From: Croceibacterium sp.
GTDB taxonomy: Bacteria; Pseudomonadota; Alphaproteobacteria; Sphingomonadales; Sphingomonadaceae
Reading direction: 5' to 3'
Assembly (NCBI GenBank): GCA_025450635.1
Contig: JANWHA010000093.1
Location: 1-39,180 of the forward strand
DNA: 39,180 nucleotides
Within the stretch, counting starts at the first letter, position 1, and each line of letters starts with the position of its first letter. Below the pieces are notes generated by a model that was not told where the DNA came from, made no database searches, and saw only the letters and a program-made list of their open reading frames with translations. Made by a program: the position numbers and the translations under genes. Of this stretch, positions 1 through 8,384 are shown piece by piece.

Positions 1-1065
1 CTGACGCCGGAGAGCGCGAAGGAGCTGGTCAAGCACGGCCACGAGGTGTGGGTCGAGACCGAGGCCGGCACCGGCATCGGCGCCAGCGACCAGGAATACG
101 AGGCGGCGGGGGCGAAGATCCATCCCGACCCGGCGATCCTGTTCGCCGAGTGCGAGATGATCGTGAAGGTCAAGGAGCCGCAGCCGGACGAGCGGGCGAT
201 GCTGCGCGAGGGGCAGATCCTCTACACCTACCTCCACCTGGCGCCCGATCCCGAGCAGACCGCCGACCTCGTCAAGTCGGGCGTCACCGCGATCGCCTAC
301 GAGACCGTGACCGGCGAAGGCGGCACGCTGCCGCTGCTCAAGCCGATGAGCCAGGTCGCCGGACGGATGAGCATCCAGGCCGGCGCCACCGCGCTGGAGA
401 AGGCGCACGGCGGGCGCGGCGTGCTGCTCGGCGGGGTGCCGGGGGTGATGCCGGGCAAGGTGATCGTCATCGGCGGCGGCGTGGTCGGCTTCAACGCCGC
501 GCAGATGGCTTCGGGCCTCGGCGCCGACGTGACCATCCTCGACCGCAATCCCGATGTGCTCGAGCGGGTCGGCACGCATTTCGAATCGCGCGCCAAGACC
601 CGCTTCTCCAACCACGCCAACCTCGAGGAATCGGTCTGCGAGGCCGACCTGATCATCGGCGCGGTGCTGATCCCCGGCGCCGCCGCGCCCAAGCTCGTCA
701 CCCGCGACATGCTGCGCTGCATGAAGCCCGGCGCCGTGCTGGTCGACGTGGCGATCGACCAGGGCGGCTGCTTCGAAACCAGCCACCCGACGACCCACGA
801 CAACCCGACCTTCGTGGTCGACGGCATCGTCCATTACTGCGTCGCCAACATGCCCGGCGCGGTCAGCCGCACGAGCACCTATGCGCTCAACAACGTGACC
901 CTGCCGCATGCGCTGCGGATCGCCGATCTCGGCTGGAAGCAGGCGATGCGGACCGATCCGCACCTCGCCCAGGGCCTCAACGTCTACGACCAGCGGGTGA
1001 CCTACCCGGCGGTGGCCGAGGAGCTGGGCTACGACCTGCTGCCTTTGGAGCAGGTGCTGGCCTAA
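1..1065 (+). CDS. ald: Alanine dehydrogenase, 5'-truncated by the window edge
   Basis: NAD-dependent alanine dehydrogenase interconverts L-alanine and pyruvate plus ammonia in the cytoplasm. The frame is open from base 1 (reading [16 protein letters not shown]), so the true start lies upstream and probably only about 20 residues are missing. Visible family features are the substrate-site lysine in [10 protein letters not shown], the histidine in YTYLHLAP, a glycine-rich Rossmann motif [12 protein letters not shown] with an acidic residue ending the second strand (ILDRN), and the closing [15 protein letters not shown] region. About 355 codons are present; the family is near 370. The TAA stop is followed by two hairpins before the next gene, so co-transcription with the GGDEF gene is doubtful. 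The internal GTG at 46 is not the start. Confidence 0.95.
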   Translation: MTPESAKELVKHGHEVWVETEAGTGIGASDQEYEAAGAKIHPDPAILFAECEMIVKVKEPQPDERAMLREGQILYTYLHLAPDPEQTADLVKSGVTAIAYETVTGEGGTLPLLKPMSQVAGRMSIQAGATALEKAHGGRGVLLGGVPGVMPGKVIVIGGGVVGFNAAQMASGLGADVTILDRNPDVLERVGTHFESRAKTRFSNHANLEESVCEADLIIGAVLIPGAAAPKLVTRDMLRCMKPGAVLVDVAIDQGGCFETSHPTTHDNPTFVVDGIVHYCVANMPGAVSRTSTYALNNVTLPHALRIADLGWKQAMRTDPHLAQGLNVYDQRVTYPAVAEELGYDLLPLEQVLA

Positions 1066-1077
1066 CTTTCGATGGAG

Positions 1078-1130
1078 CGGGGGTCCGCCTAACCCCCGGT
1101 AAAGGCGTCTTAACCGCGGCGAAACGCCTT
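1078..1130 (+). terminator. Two hairpins downstream of ald, possible weak terminator
   Basis: CGGGGGT (1078-1084) pairs perfectly with ACCCCCG (1092-1098) across a 7-base loop. AAGGCGT (1102-1108) pairs perfectly with ACGCCTT (1124-1130). Neither is followed by a T-run, so intrinsic termination is uncertain. They may instead stabilise the 3' end of the ald message or structure the leader of the next gene, whose start lies 20 bases on. Confidence 0.35.
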
Positions 1131-1149
1131 GCCGGTATTAACATGGGTG

Positions 1150-2868
1150 ATGATCCGGAAAACCGTGACGACCGCCCTCCTGTGGCTGCTTGCGCTGACG
1201 GCGATGGACGTCGCTTCGCCGGCGGCGGCGAGCGGCCCCGTCGGCGATTACGGCGTCGCCTACAGCCGCTGCTTCGCCGACGGCACGCCGGGCGAGGCCG
1301 CGCCGGCTGCCGGCAGCTGGACCTGCGGCGAGGCCACCCATTCGATCGCCGCGCAACGGGTCTTCGTCCGCTTCGACCTGCGCCGGGGAAGCGAGCAGCC
1401 GCGCTATTTCGAAACGCGCCGCGCGGCCCTGGCGGGGGTGGACGTGACCTCGATCGCCGCCGATGGCCTGACCCGGTCGGTCCATTTCGCGCCGGGCCAG
1501 CTACAGACCTCGCGCCGGGGCGGTTACGTCCGCGTGCCGGTGCCGACGCTGCAAGCGCCGGTCAGCCGGGTGATCGTCGCGCTCGACCAGCCGACGCACC
1601 GGATGGCGCTGGAGCAGGCGCAGCTCGTGCCCGCAGAGGCCCACGACCGCATGGCCGGCCGCCGCATCCTGCTTGTCCTCGCCGGGCTGTGCGGCATGTT
1701 GCTGCTGCCGCTGATGTTCAACATCGCGTTCTACCGCATCCTGCGCGAGACATTCGTGCTGTGGCACTCGGCGCTGGCCGTGTCGCTGCTGGCGACGGTG
1801 CTGGTCAGTTCCGGCCTGGCATTCTACCTCGGCGAGCTGCCGGTGATGGCGCTGAGCGCGGCCAACACGCTGCTGTTCGGCCTGTCGGTCGGCGCCGCCG
1901 GGATGTTCGCCCGCACCTTCATCGAGCCAGGCAAGCTGCACCCGCGCCTGCGCCAGGCATTGCCGTTCGCCAGCGCCTGGGCGGTCACGGCGAGCCTCCT
2001 TCACGCCGTCTTCCCATTCGCGCTGCGGGCGGTGCAGTCCGATCTGTACTACCTGGCCTACGTCCCGGTTCTGGCGCTCTACATATGGGTACTCGTCAAC
2101 TCGCTGCGCCGCGGCAGCCGCGCGGCCCGCTATCAGGCGGTCGGGTGGGGACCGCTGACAGTCGTGTGCATCGTTCGGCTAGTCAGCGGGTTGATCCCTT
2201 CGATCCCGTCCCATGACGCGATGACGCTGTTCTACGCCGGCTGCGTGGTCGAGGTGCTGGCGACCACCCTCGGCGTCGCCGACCGGTTCATGGCGATGAA
2301 GGACGAGCGCAACCGCGCGCGGCTCGAAGCACGGGTGCTCGGCGAGTTGTCCGAGCGCGACCCGCTGACCGGCCTGATGAACCGCCGCGCGATCGAGCGC
2401 CGCTTCCGCACGCTGCACCGCGAAGGATTCGACACCGTGGCGGCGCTCGACCTCGATCACTTCAAGGCCGTCAACGACCGCTACGGTCACGCGGTCGGCG
2501 ATGAAGTGCTGAAGGCTTGCGCCGGCTCACTCGGCGGCGTGACGGATCAGCTGGCGATCCGCATGGGCGGAGAAGAGTTCCTCCTGCTCCTGCGCGGAAA
2601 GGCGGCGCTCGCTCGGGCGGAAGAGATCCGCCGATTGCTGTCCGTGCATATCGCCAACGAGGTTCCAATCCTGGAAACGCCCGTCACCGCGAGCATGGGG
2701 GTCGTCCAGCTTCCCCGCTCGTTCAGCTCTTCGGCGAGCTTCGACATGATCTATGAACGGGCCGACAAGCTGCTCTATGAAGCCAAGGCCGCCGGCCGCA
2801 ACCGCATCATGAGCGAGAAGCTGAGCCTGTTCACGGCGCCCCCGGAACGTCGCAAGGCCGCGGCCTAG
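1150..2868 (+). CDS. 7TM-DISM sensor diguanylate cyclase (GGDEF)
   Basis: Membrane sensor that should make cyclic di-GMP from two GTP. From the ATG at 1150 it has a signal peptide (RKTVTTALLWLLALTAMDVASPAAA), an extracytoplasmic region of about 150 residues, roughly seven hydrophobic helices from about residue 175 to 380 (7TMR-DISM type), a short coiled linker (RNRARLEARVLGELSERDPLTGL) and a GGDEF domain. The active-site motif is GGEEF in RMGGEEFLLLL, and the nucleotide/metal segment DLDHFKAVNDRYGHAVGDE is intact, so the cyclase looks active. The usual inhibitory RxxD site nine residues before the motif reads VTDQ, so product inhibition at this site is not expected. TTG at 1129 and GTG at 1147 are alternative starts. 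Its TAG stop overlaps the convergent thioesterase stop in CTAG. Confidence 0.9.
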   Translation: MIRKTVTTALLWLLALTAMDVASPAAASGPVGDYGVAYSRCFADGTPGEAAPAAGSWTCGEATHSIAAQRVFVRFDLRRGSEQPRYFETRRAALAGVDVTSIAADGLTRSVHFAPGQLQTSRRGGYVRVPVPTLQAPVSRVIVALDQPTHRMALEQAQLVPAEAHDRMAGRRILLVLAGLCGMLLLPLMFNIAFYRILRETFVLWHSALAVSLLATVLVSSGLAFYLGELPVMALSAANTLLFGLSVGAAGMFARTFIEPGKLHPRLRQALPFASAWAVTASLLHAVFPFALRAVQSDLYYLAYVPVLALYIWVLVNSLRRGSRAARYQAVGWGPLTVVCIVRLVSGLIPSIPSHDAMTLFYAGCVVEVLATTLGVADRFMAMKDERNRARLEARVLGELSERDPLTGLMNRRAIERRFRTLHREGFDTVAALDLDHFKAVNDRYGHAVGDEVLKACAGSLGGVTDQLAIRMGGEEFLLLLRGKAALARAEEIRRLLSVHIANEVPILETPVTASMGVVQLPRSFSSSASFDMIYERADKLLYEAKAAGRNRIMSEKLSLFTAPPERRKAAA

Positions 2869-3272
2869 GCGCCATCGGGAAGGAACTGCGCCGCCACCTC
2901 GCGCGGCACCCGCATGATCTTGCCGCTTGCCCTGTCGATCATCGCCCAGCTGGTGACGGCGTTGACCAGCATCTTGCCCTCCATGTCGCGGAAGGTCGTG
3001 CGCCGCTCGAACCGCGCGCCCGTCGGCGCCTTGCCGATCTCGGTCGTCGCCTGGCAGCTTTCCCCCTCGCGGATGTTGCCGCGATAATCGATCTCGTGGC
3101 GGGTGACGAACCAGGCGTAGGCGTCCTGGTGCTCCTTCGGCGCGATCAGGTTCCAGTGCGCGGTCGCCACGTCCTCCATCCACCGCACCCACACCGCGTT
3201 GTTGACGTGGCCGTAGACGTCGATGTCCTCCGGCCGGACGGTGAAGGGCATCGTGTAGGCGTGTGAACTCAC
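2865..3272 (-). CDS. Acyl-CoA thioesterase, 4HBT (hotdog) family
   Basis: A 135-residue single hotdog-fold protein of the YbgC/FadM-like 4-hydroxybenzoyl-CoA thioesterase group, expected to hydrolyse acyl-CoA thioesters in the cytoplasm. The N-terminal signature EDIDVYGHVNNAVWVRWME contains the catalytic aspartate and the His-Val-Asn-Asn pair of the family. The GTG start at 3272 overlaps the TGA stop of oligopeptidase B in the four bases GTGA, the usual mark of translational coupling. The longer frame upstream runs inside the peptidase gene and is not credible. The stop shares CTAG with the convergent GGDEF gene. The actual substrate cannot be read from the sequence. Confidence 0.88.
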   Translation of the reverse strand: MSSHAYTMPFTVRPEDIDVYGHVNNAVWVRWMEDVATAHWNLIAPKEHQDAYAWFVTRHEIDYRGNIREGESCQATTEIGKAPTGARFERRTTFRDMEGKMLVNAVTSWAMIDRASGKIMRVPREVAAQFLPDGA

Positions 3273-5344
3273 GCCTTCACGCCCATTTGCCACAGGATGA
3301 AGGCGAACTCTTCGGCGGTTTCCTTCAGGCTCTCGAACCGGCCCGACTTGCCGCCGTGCCCGGCGCCCATGTTGGTCTTGAGCAACAGCTCGTTGTCGTT
3401 GGTCTTGAGCTCGCGCAGCCTGGCGACCCACTTGGCCGGCTCCCAGTAGGTCACGCGCGGATCGTTGAGCCCGGCGGTGACCAACAGCGGCGGATAGGCG
3501 TGGCGGCCGACGTTATCGTACGGCGAATAGGAGCGGATCAGCTCGAACGCCTTGGCATCCTCGATCGGGTTGCCCCATTCGGGCCATTCGCCCGGCGTCA
3601 GCGGCAGCGAGGCGTCGAGCATCGTCGCCAGCACGTCGACGAAGGGCACATGCGCGACGACCGCGCCCCACAGCTCGGGGTTTGAGTTGACCACGGCCCC
3701 CATGAGCTCGCCGCCGGCCGAGCCGCCGGAAATGCTGATCCGCCCGGCCTCGGTATATCCCTTGGTGATCAGCCCTTTGGCCACGTCGACGAAATCGGTG
3801 AACGCGTTGGTGCGGCTCTCCAGCTTGCCCGCCTTGTACCACGCCCGCCCGAGGTCGTCCCCGCCGCGGATGTGGGCGATGGCGTAGGCGAAGCCGCGGT
3901 CGACGAGCGACAGGCGCGTGGTCGAGAAGCCCGGCGGGATGGCGATGCCGTAAGCGCCGTAACCATATAGGTGCAACGGACCGGGCGATTGGCGGTCCTT
4001 ACGGTACATGACGCTGACCGGGATCATGGTCCCGTCGCGCGCAGCGATCTCCAGCCGCTCGGTGGTGTAGAGCGCGCGATCGTAACCCGACGGGATTTCC
4101 TGGACCTTGAGCAGCTTCAGCTCGCGCCTGGCCACGTCGAAGTCGTAGGTGCTCGCCGGGCTGACCATGCTCTCGTAACTCATCCGGAGCACGGCCTGGT
4201 CGAATTCGGGGTTGTTGCCGAGCGAGGCGGTGTAGCTGGCCTCGGGGAACTCGACCGGCTCGATCCGGGCGGGATCGTCGTAATAGCGGATTTCCAGCCG
4301 ATCGAGGCCGCGAACCCGGCCATCCACCACGTAAAAGTCTTTGAACAGCTCGAAGCCGGTCAGGTAGAACTGGTCCGAGCCAACGATCAGCGTCTGCCAC
4401 TTGTCGGGATGCTCGAGCGGCGCCGTGGCGAGGCGGAAGTTTTCGTGGGTGTCATTGGCGTGGACGAACAACGTCCCGCCGCCCTCGCCGGGCCGCACAT
4501 CGACATCGTACTCGACGCCCTTCTGCCGCGCCCGCACAAGCTTCGGCGGCGTCAGCGGCGCGTCGGCCGGGACCAGCCAGGCCTCGCTCGTCTCGTGATC
4601 GCCGGTGCCGATGACGATCCAGTCCTCGGCAGCCGAAAGCCCGGCAGAGACGCGAAAGCCCTCGTCGGCCTCGTGGAACAGTTCGACGTCTTCGGACATG
4701 GGCTTGCCCAGCCAGTGCAGCCGCGCGTTGTCGGTGCGCCAGTTCTCGTTGGCCAGCGAATAGACCAGGCCCTTGTCGCCCGCGACCCACAGCAGGGCCG
4801 AGAGCGTGCCGGTGATCTCGTCGGGCAAGTGCTCGCCGGTCGCCAGGCCCTTGATCTTCGCGGTATAGCGCTCCGAGCCGTTGTCATCGGTCGAATAAGC
4901 GAGCAGCCTGCCATCCTTGCTGACCGAGATCGCGCCGAGGCGGAAATATTCCTTGCCCGCGGCCAGCGTCGGTTCGTCGAGGATCAGCTCGTCCGGCCCG
5001 CCGGCCACGGGCTTGCGCCACCACTTCTTGTACTCGGCGCCTTCCTCGAACTCGATCCAGTAGAGATAATCGCCGTCCTTCTGCGGCACCGACTGGTCGG
5101 CTTCCTTGATCCGCGCGCGCATCTCCTTGAACAGCGCCTCGACCGTCCCAGTGTGCGGCTTCATGCGCGCTTCGAACCAGGCGTTCTCTGCGGCGAGGTG
5201 GGCGAGGATCTTCTTGTCCTTGACCTTCGGGTACTTCGGATCGCGCAGCCAGGCGTAATCGTCGGTGACGGTGACACCGTGATGGGTAACCTTGCTGGGC
5301 TTTTTCGCCGCGACAGGGGGCGCTAGGGGTGTGGTATGAGCCAT
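3269..5344 (-). CDS. ptrB: Oligopeptidase B (S9A prolyl oligopeptidase family)
   Basis: A 691-residue cytoplasmic serine peptidase that in this family cleaves short peptides after Arg or Lys. An N-terminal beta-propeller (about residues 70-400) precedes a C-terminal alpha/beta-hydrolase domain. The triad is visible: Ser542 in SGGSAGGEL, Asp628 in GLNDPRV and His663 in GAGHGGKSGR. The segment VNSNPELWGAVVAHVPFVDVL and the C-terminal wording match oligopeptidase B rather than true prolyl oligopeptidase. There is no signal peptide. The ATG at 5344 lies 40 bases from the divergent Xaa-Pro aminopeptidase start, so the two peptidase genes share a very short promoter region. The downstream thioesterase is coupled by a 4-base overlap. 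Confidence 0.93.
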   Translation of the reverse strand: MAHTTPLAPPVAAKKPSKVTHHGVTVTDDYAWLRDPKYPKVKDKKILAHLAAENAWFEARMKPHTGTVEALFKEMRARIKEADQSVPQKDGDYLYWIEFEEGAEYKKWWRKPVAGGPDELILDEPTLAAGKEYFRLGAISVSKDGRLLAYSTDDNGSERYTAKIKGLATGEHLPDEITGTLSALLWVAGDKGLVYSLANENWRTDNARLHWLGKPMSEDVELFHEADEGFRVSAGLSAAEDWIVIGTGDHETSEAWLVPADAPLTPPKLVRARQKGVEYDVDVRPGEGGGTLFVHANDTHENFRLATAPLEHPDKWQTLIVGSDQFYLTGFELFKDFYVVDGRVRGLDRLEIRYYDDPARIEPVEFPEASYTASLGNNPEFDQAVLRMSYESMVSPASTYDFDVARRELKLLKVQEIPSGYDRALYTTERLEIAARDGTMIPVSVMYRKDRQSPGPLHLYGYGAYGIAIPPGFSTTRLSLVDRGFAYAIAHIRGGDDLGRAWYKAGKLESRTNAFTDFVDVAKGLITKGYTEAGRISISGGSAGGELMGAVVNSNPELWGAVVAHVPFVDVLATMLDASLPLTPGEWPEWGNPIEDAKAFELIRSYSPYDNVGRHAYPPLLVTAGLNDPRVTYWEPAKWVARLRELKTNDNELLLKTNMGAGHGGKSGRFESLKETAEEFAFILWQMGVKA

Positions 5345-5383
5345 CCCGCGGCCCTATGGTGCCGCCGAAAGGACCGCAAGACC

Positions 5384-7189
5384 ATGCTGATGCAGACCCA
5401 CGAAGCGCGCCTCGACGCACTGCGGAAGGAATTGGCGCGCCGCGGCCTCGACGGCTTCGTCGTGCCGATCTCCGACGAGCACATGAGCGAATACGTCGGT
5501 GATTACGCCAAGCGGCTCGCCTGGCTGACCGGCTTCGGCGGCTCGGCCGGGACCGCGGTGGTCCTGAAAGACCGCGCGGCGATCTTCATCGATGGCCGCT
5601 ACACCGTTCAAGTGCGCGAGCAGGTCGACGGCAGGCTGTTCGAATACCAATCGGTGCCGCAGACCAGTCCGGCAAAATGGCTGAAGGAGAATGCTCCGGA
5701 TGGGGCAAAGGTGGGCTACGATCCGTGGCTGCATTCGAAGGGTTGGGCGGACGCGGTTGCCAAGGCGCTCGAAGCCAACCATGGCGAGCTTGTCGCCGTC
5801 GACAGCAACCCGGTCGATGCCGTGTGGGCCGAGCAGCCCGCGCCCTCGCCCGCTCCGGCCGTCGTCCAGTCCGACGAGTTCGCCGGTCGATCGAGCGCCG
5901 ACAAGCGCGCCGAAGTGGCCGACTGGCTCAAGCGAGAGCGCTACGACGCCGCGGTGATCAGCGCGCTCGATTCGATCGCCTGGCTGCTCAACATTCGCGG
6001 CGCCGACGTCGACCGCACGCCGGTCGCGCTCAGCTACGTCATCGCTCACGACAACGGCACCGCCGAGCTGTTCATCGCACCCGAAAAGGTGACGCCCGAG
6101 CTCGCCCACCATCTCGGCAACGCGGTGACGATTCGCGCGCGGTCCGAGTTCGAGAACGCGCTCGGCGAGCTTGCCGGGAAGCGCGTCGCGGTCGATCCCA
6201 ACTTTGGCGTGGCGGCGATCTTCAACGCGCTCGCCAAGGCGGGCGCCAAGCCGATCGCCGTGCGCGACCCGACGATCCTGCCCAAGGCGATGAAGAACCC
6301 GCGCGAGCAACAAGGGCAGCGGGATGCCCAGGCGCGGGACGGCGCGGCCGAGGTCAAGTTCCTTCGCTGGCTTGAGGACGCAGCGCCGAAGGGCGAGGAA
6401 ACCGAGCTTAGCGCGGCGGCCATGCTGCAGGGTTTCCGCGAACAGACCGGGCTGCTGCGCGACCTGTCGTTCGATACGATCTCCGCCGCCGGCCCGCACG
6501 CGGCGATCCCGCACTATCGGGTCGACGAGGACAGCAACCTGCCGATCACGCCGGGCAGCATCTACCTGGTCGATTCAGGCGCGCAGTACGCCGATGGGAC
6601 CACCGACATCACCCGCACCGTGTGGATCGGCCCGGGCGAGCCGAGCCAAGAGCAGAAGGACCGCTTCACCCGCGTGCTCAAGGGCCACATCGCCCTCGCG
6701 ATGCAGACCATCCCGCAAGGCACCATCGGCGCCCAGCTCGATACGCTGGCGCGGCAGTTCCTGTGGCAGGCGGGCGTCGATTACGCGCACGGCACCGGAC
6801 ATGGCGTCGGCAGCTTCCTCGCGGTCCACGAAGGGCCGCAGCGGATCGCCAAGCCGCGCGGTGGGCAGGCCGGCACCGACCAGGAGCTGATGGCCGGCAT
6901 GATCCTTTCGAACGAGCCCGGCTACTACAAGCCCGGCGAGTTCGGCATCCGCATCGAGAACCTCGTGTTGGTCGAGAGGCGCGAGATTCCCGGCATGGAA
7001 GGCGAATGGCTCGGCTTCGAGACGCTGACGCTGGTGCCGATCGACAAGACGCTGGTCGACCGCGACATGCTCAGCGGGGCCGAGATCGAATGGTGCAACG
7101 CCTACCACGCCCGTGTGCTCGAAGTGCTCGCCCCGCAACTCGATGGCGAGGACCTGGCTTGGCTGGAGGACGCCTGCACTCCGCTGTAA
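5384..7189 (+). CDS. pepP: Xaa-Pro aminopeptidase (M24B, aminopeptidase P type)
   Basis: Cytoplasmic metallopeptidase removing N-terminal residues preceding proline. From ATG 5384 it is 601 residues, the long three-domain form: two creatinase-like N-terminal domains, then the pita-bread catalytic domain. The five dinuclear metal ligands are present: Asp397 (VDSGAQY), Asp408 (TTDITRT), His473 (GTGHGVGSF), Glu511 (SNEPGYY) and Glu525 (RIENLVL). A start at 5336 would overlap the divergent oligopeptidase B gene and adds an unconvincing arginine-rich tail, so 5384 is preferred; ATG 5390 is a close alternative. The residue usually found as His in the NxxE..GxRxAHxRDGAA segment is Gln here (RDAQARDGAA), which is outside the metal site. 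Confidence 0.93.
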   Translation: MLMQTHEARLDALRKELARRGLDGFVVPISDEHMSEYVGDYAKRLAWLTGFGGSAGTAVVLKDRAAIFIDGRYTVQVREQVDGRLFEYQSVPQTSPAKWLKENAPDGAKVGYDPWLHSKGWADAVAKALEANHGELVAVDSNPVDAVWAEQPAPSPAPAVVQSDEFAGRSSADKRAEVADWLKRERYDAAVISALDSIAWLLNIRGADVDRTPVALSYVIAHDNGTAELFIAPEKVTPELAHHLGNAVTIRARSEFENALGELAGKRVAVDPNFGVAAIFNALAKAGAKPIAVRDPTILPKAMKNPREQQGQRDAQARDGAAEVKFLRWLEDAAPKGEETELSAAAMLQGFREQTGLLRDLSFDTISAAGPHAAIPHYRVDEDSNLPITPGSIYLVDSGAQYADGTTDITRTVWIGPGEPSQEQKDRFTRVLKGHIALAMQTIPQGTIGAQLDTLARQFLWQAGVDYAHGTGHGVGSFLAVHEGPQRIAKPRGGQAGTDQELMAGMILSNEPGYYKPGEFGIRIENLVLVERREIPGMEGEWLGFETLTLVPIDKTLVDRDMLSGAEIEWCNAYHARVLEVLAPQLDGEDLAWLEDACTPL

Positions 7190-7220
7190 TTCAACCTGCA
7201 CTCTGATTGGGGGAATGAGG

Positions 7221-7628
7221 ATGACCGCCCGCTCGCTTGAAAAATTCCCGATCCACCTCGGCAAGGGCCCGACCGCCGTGCCGCAGCCGGAGTTCCCGCG
7301 GGACGAGCGGGCGATGGACTGGTACATGGACTACGGCCGCCGCCACGCCGCCGACGGCACCGATGGCCGACTGGTCTCGCAGTTCCGTTTCACCGAGGAC
7401 TGGCCCGGCTGGGAGATGCATCCGGCCGGCGACGAGGTCGTCTTGTGCCTTTCCGGCGAGATGCATCTGACGCAGGAATTCCCCGACGGCCACGCCGAAA
7501 GGCTCACGCTTCGCCCAGGCGAATACGCCATCAACCCGCCTGGCGTATGGCACACCGCCGACATTCCCGACGAAGCGACCGGCCTGTTCGTCACCGCCGG
7601 CGTCGGCACGCAAAACCGCCCGCGCTGA
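7221..7628 (+). CDS. Small cupin-domain protein
   Basis: A 135-residue soluble protein with one cupin barrel. Visible features are GWEMHPAGDEVVLCLSGEM (the G-x5-H-x3-E-x6-G type motif 1, slightly altered) and LRPGEYAINPPGVWHTADIP (the G-x5-P-x4-H motif 2), giving a probable metal site of His, Glu and His. Function within the cupin superfamily cannot be told; anti-sigma-like, isomerase and dioxygenase roles are all possible. The start at 7221 has a G-run (7209-7213) at suitable distance; ATG 7215 is the alternative. It lies 31 bases after pepP on the same strand and may be co-transcribed with it. Confidence 0.8.
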   Translation: MTARSLEKFPIHLGKGPTAVPQPEFPRDERAMDWYMDYGRRHAADGTDGRLVSQFRFTEDWPGWEMHPAGDEVVLCLSGEMHLTQEFPDGHAERLTLRPGEYAINPPGVWHTADIPDEATGLFVTAGVGTQNRPR

Positions 7629-7658
7629 TTTCAGGCGGCTGAACCGCGCGTCCGCGGC

Positions 7659-7706
7659 GCGACAAAGTGCGACACTTTTGCCGCGCCCGGGCAAACCCCT
7701 GCGACA
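7659..7706 (+). promoter_or_regulatory. Phased GCGACA direct repeats, candidate OmpR-type operator
   Basis: GCGACA occurs at 7659-7664, 7669-7674 and 7701-7706. The first two are exactly 10 bases apart and the third is 42 from the first, so all three lie close to one face of the helix. Superimposed is an inverted repeat, AAAGTG (7664-7669) and CACTTT (7673-7678). Tandem hexamers with a 10-11 base period are typical of OmpR/PhoB-family binding sites. The operon that follows encodes such a regulator, so autoregulation is a reasonable inference, not shown. Confidence 0.35.
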
Positions 7707-7730
7707 TTGCGCCTGTAAGCCCGGTTCAGT

Positions 7731-7785
7731 GAGCAGCGGGGTGGCCACGGACCTTCTCCCCTTTCGCCGCGGCGTCCCGCTGCTC
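7731..7785 (+). promoter_or_regulatory. Leader hairpin ahead of the EF-hand gene
   Basis: GAGCAGCGGG (7731-7740) and CCCGCTGCTC (7776-7785) form a perfect 10-base-pair stem. The 35-base loop contains a further self-complementary segment, CGCCGCGGCG. The stem ends 15 bases before the GGAG ribosome-binding site and 27 before the TTG start. It is probably a structured 5' untranslated region; whether it regulates anything is unknown. Confidence 0.4.
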
Positions 7786-7812
7786 TGTCTACCCCCAGAT
7801 GGAGTACTGAAA

Positions 7813-8361
7813 TTGCGTAAACTGACCCTCTCCCTGATCGCCGGCACGGCCGCGGTCGCCTTCGGCGGTGGTGCCTATGCCCAAGAGGCGCCGGCGCCGC
7901 AGCGTGAAATGACCCGCGCTGCGGCCGAACAGCGCGCCGACCAGATATTCGACCGGCTCGACGCTAACCATGACGGCAAGCTCGACCAGGCCGACCGCGA
8001 AGCGCGTCAAAGAATCCGCTTCGATCGGGTCGACGCGAACCACGACGGCCAGGTGAGCTATGCCGAGTTCACAGCTGCACGCGCCCGGTTTGCCCAGGCT
8101 CGCAAGGATCACCCGGCCCAGCACAGCGGACGGTTCGGCCAACATGGCCGTGGCTTCGCCGGGCGCGGCGGGATGGTCCGTTTGGCCGACGCCGATAAGG
8201 ACGGCGTCATCACCAAGGCCGAGTTCGAGGGCGCCGCGTTGCAACGCTTTGACCGGCTCGACGCCAATCACGACGGCACTGTCACTCGCGACGAAGCGAA
8301 GGCCGCGCGTGACAACATGCGGCAGCAGTGGCAGTCCCGCCATGAGGCTGGCGACAGCTAG
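7813..8361 (+). CDS. Secreted EF-hand calcium-binding protein
   Basis: A 182-residue exported protein. The chosen TTG start at 7813 has GGAG (7801-7804) eight bases upstream and begins a clean signal peptide, RKLTLSLIAGTAAVAFGGGAYA, with cleavage predicted before Gln24. Four EF-hand loops follow, at about residues 50-61 (DANHDGKLDQAD), 74-85 (DANHDGQVSYAE), 126-137 (DADKDGVITKAE) and 150-161 (DANHDGTVTRDE), so periplasmic calcium binding is likely. A Gly/His/Arg-rich linker separates the two pairs. It is 23 bases upstream of the response regulator gene and probably the first gene of that operon. The longer frame from 7678 gives no signal peptide and crosses the leader hairpin, so it is rejected. 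Confidence 0.85.
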   Translation: MRKLTLSLIAGTAAVAFGGGAYAQEAPAPQREMTRAAAEQRADQIFDRLDANHDGKLDQADREARQRIRFDRVDANHDGQVSYAEFTAARARFAQARKDHPAQHSGRFGQHGRGFAGRGGMVRLADADKDGVITKAEFEGAALQRFDRLDANHDGTVTRDEAKAARDNMRQQWQSRHEAGDS

Positions 8362-8384
8362 GCCGGCAAAGGGGGCGCGACAGC

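Noticed and set aside
48-2216. A 722-codon plus-strand frame across ald and the GGDEF gene
   Set aside because: It crosses two recognised genes in a different frame and is Arg/Pro/Gly-rich without motifs.
7678-7812. Upstream extension of the EF-hand gene from the ATG-like frame at 7678
   Set aside because: It crosses the leader hairpin and would bury the signal peptide internally; the TTG at 7813 has a good ribosome-binding site.
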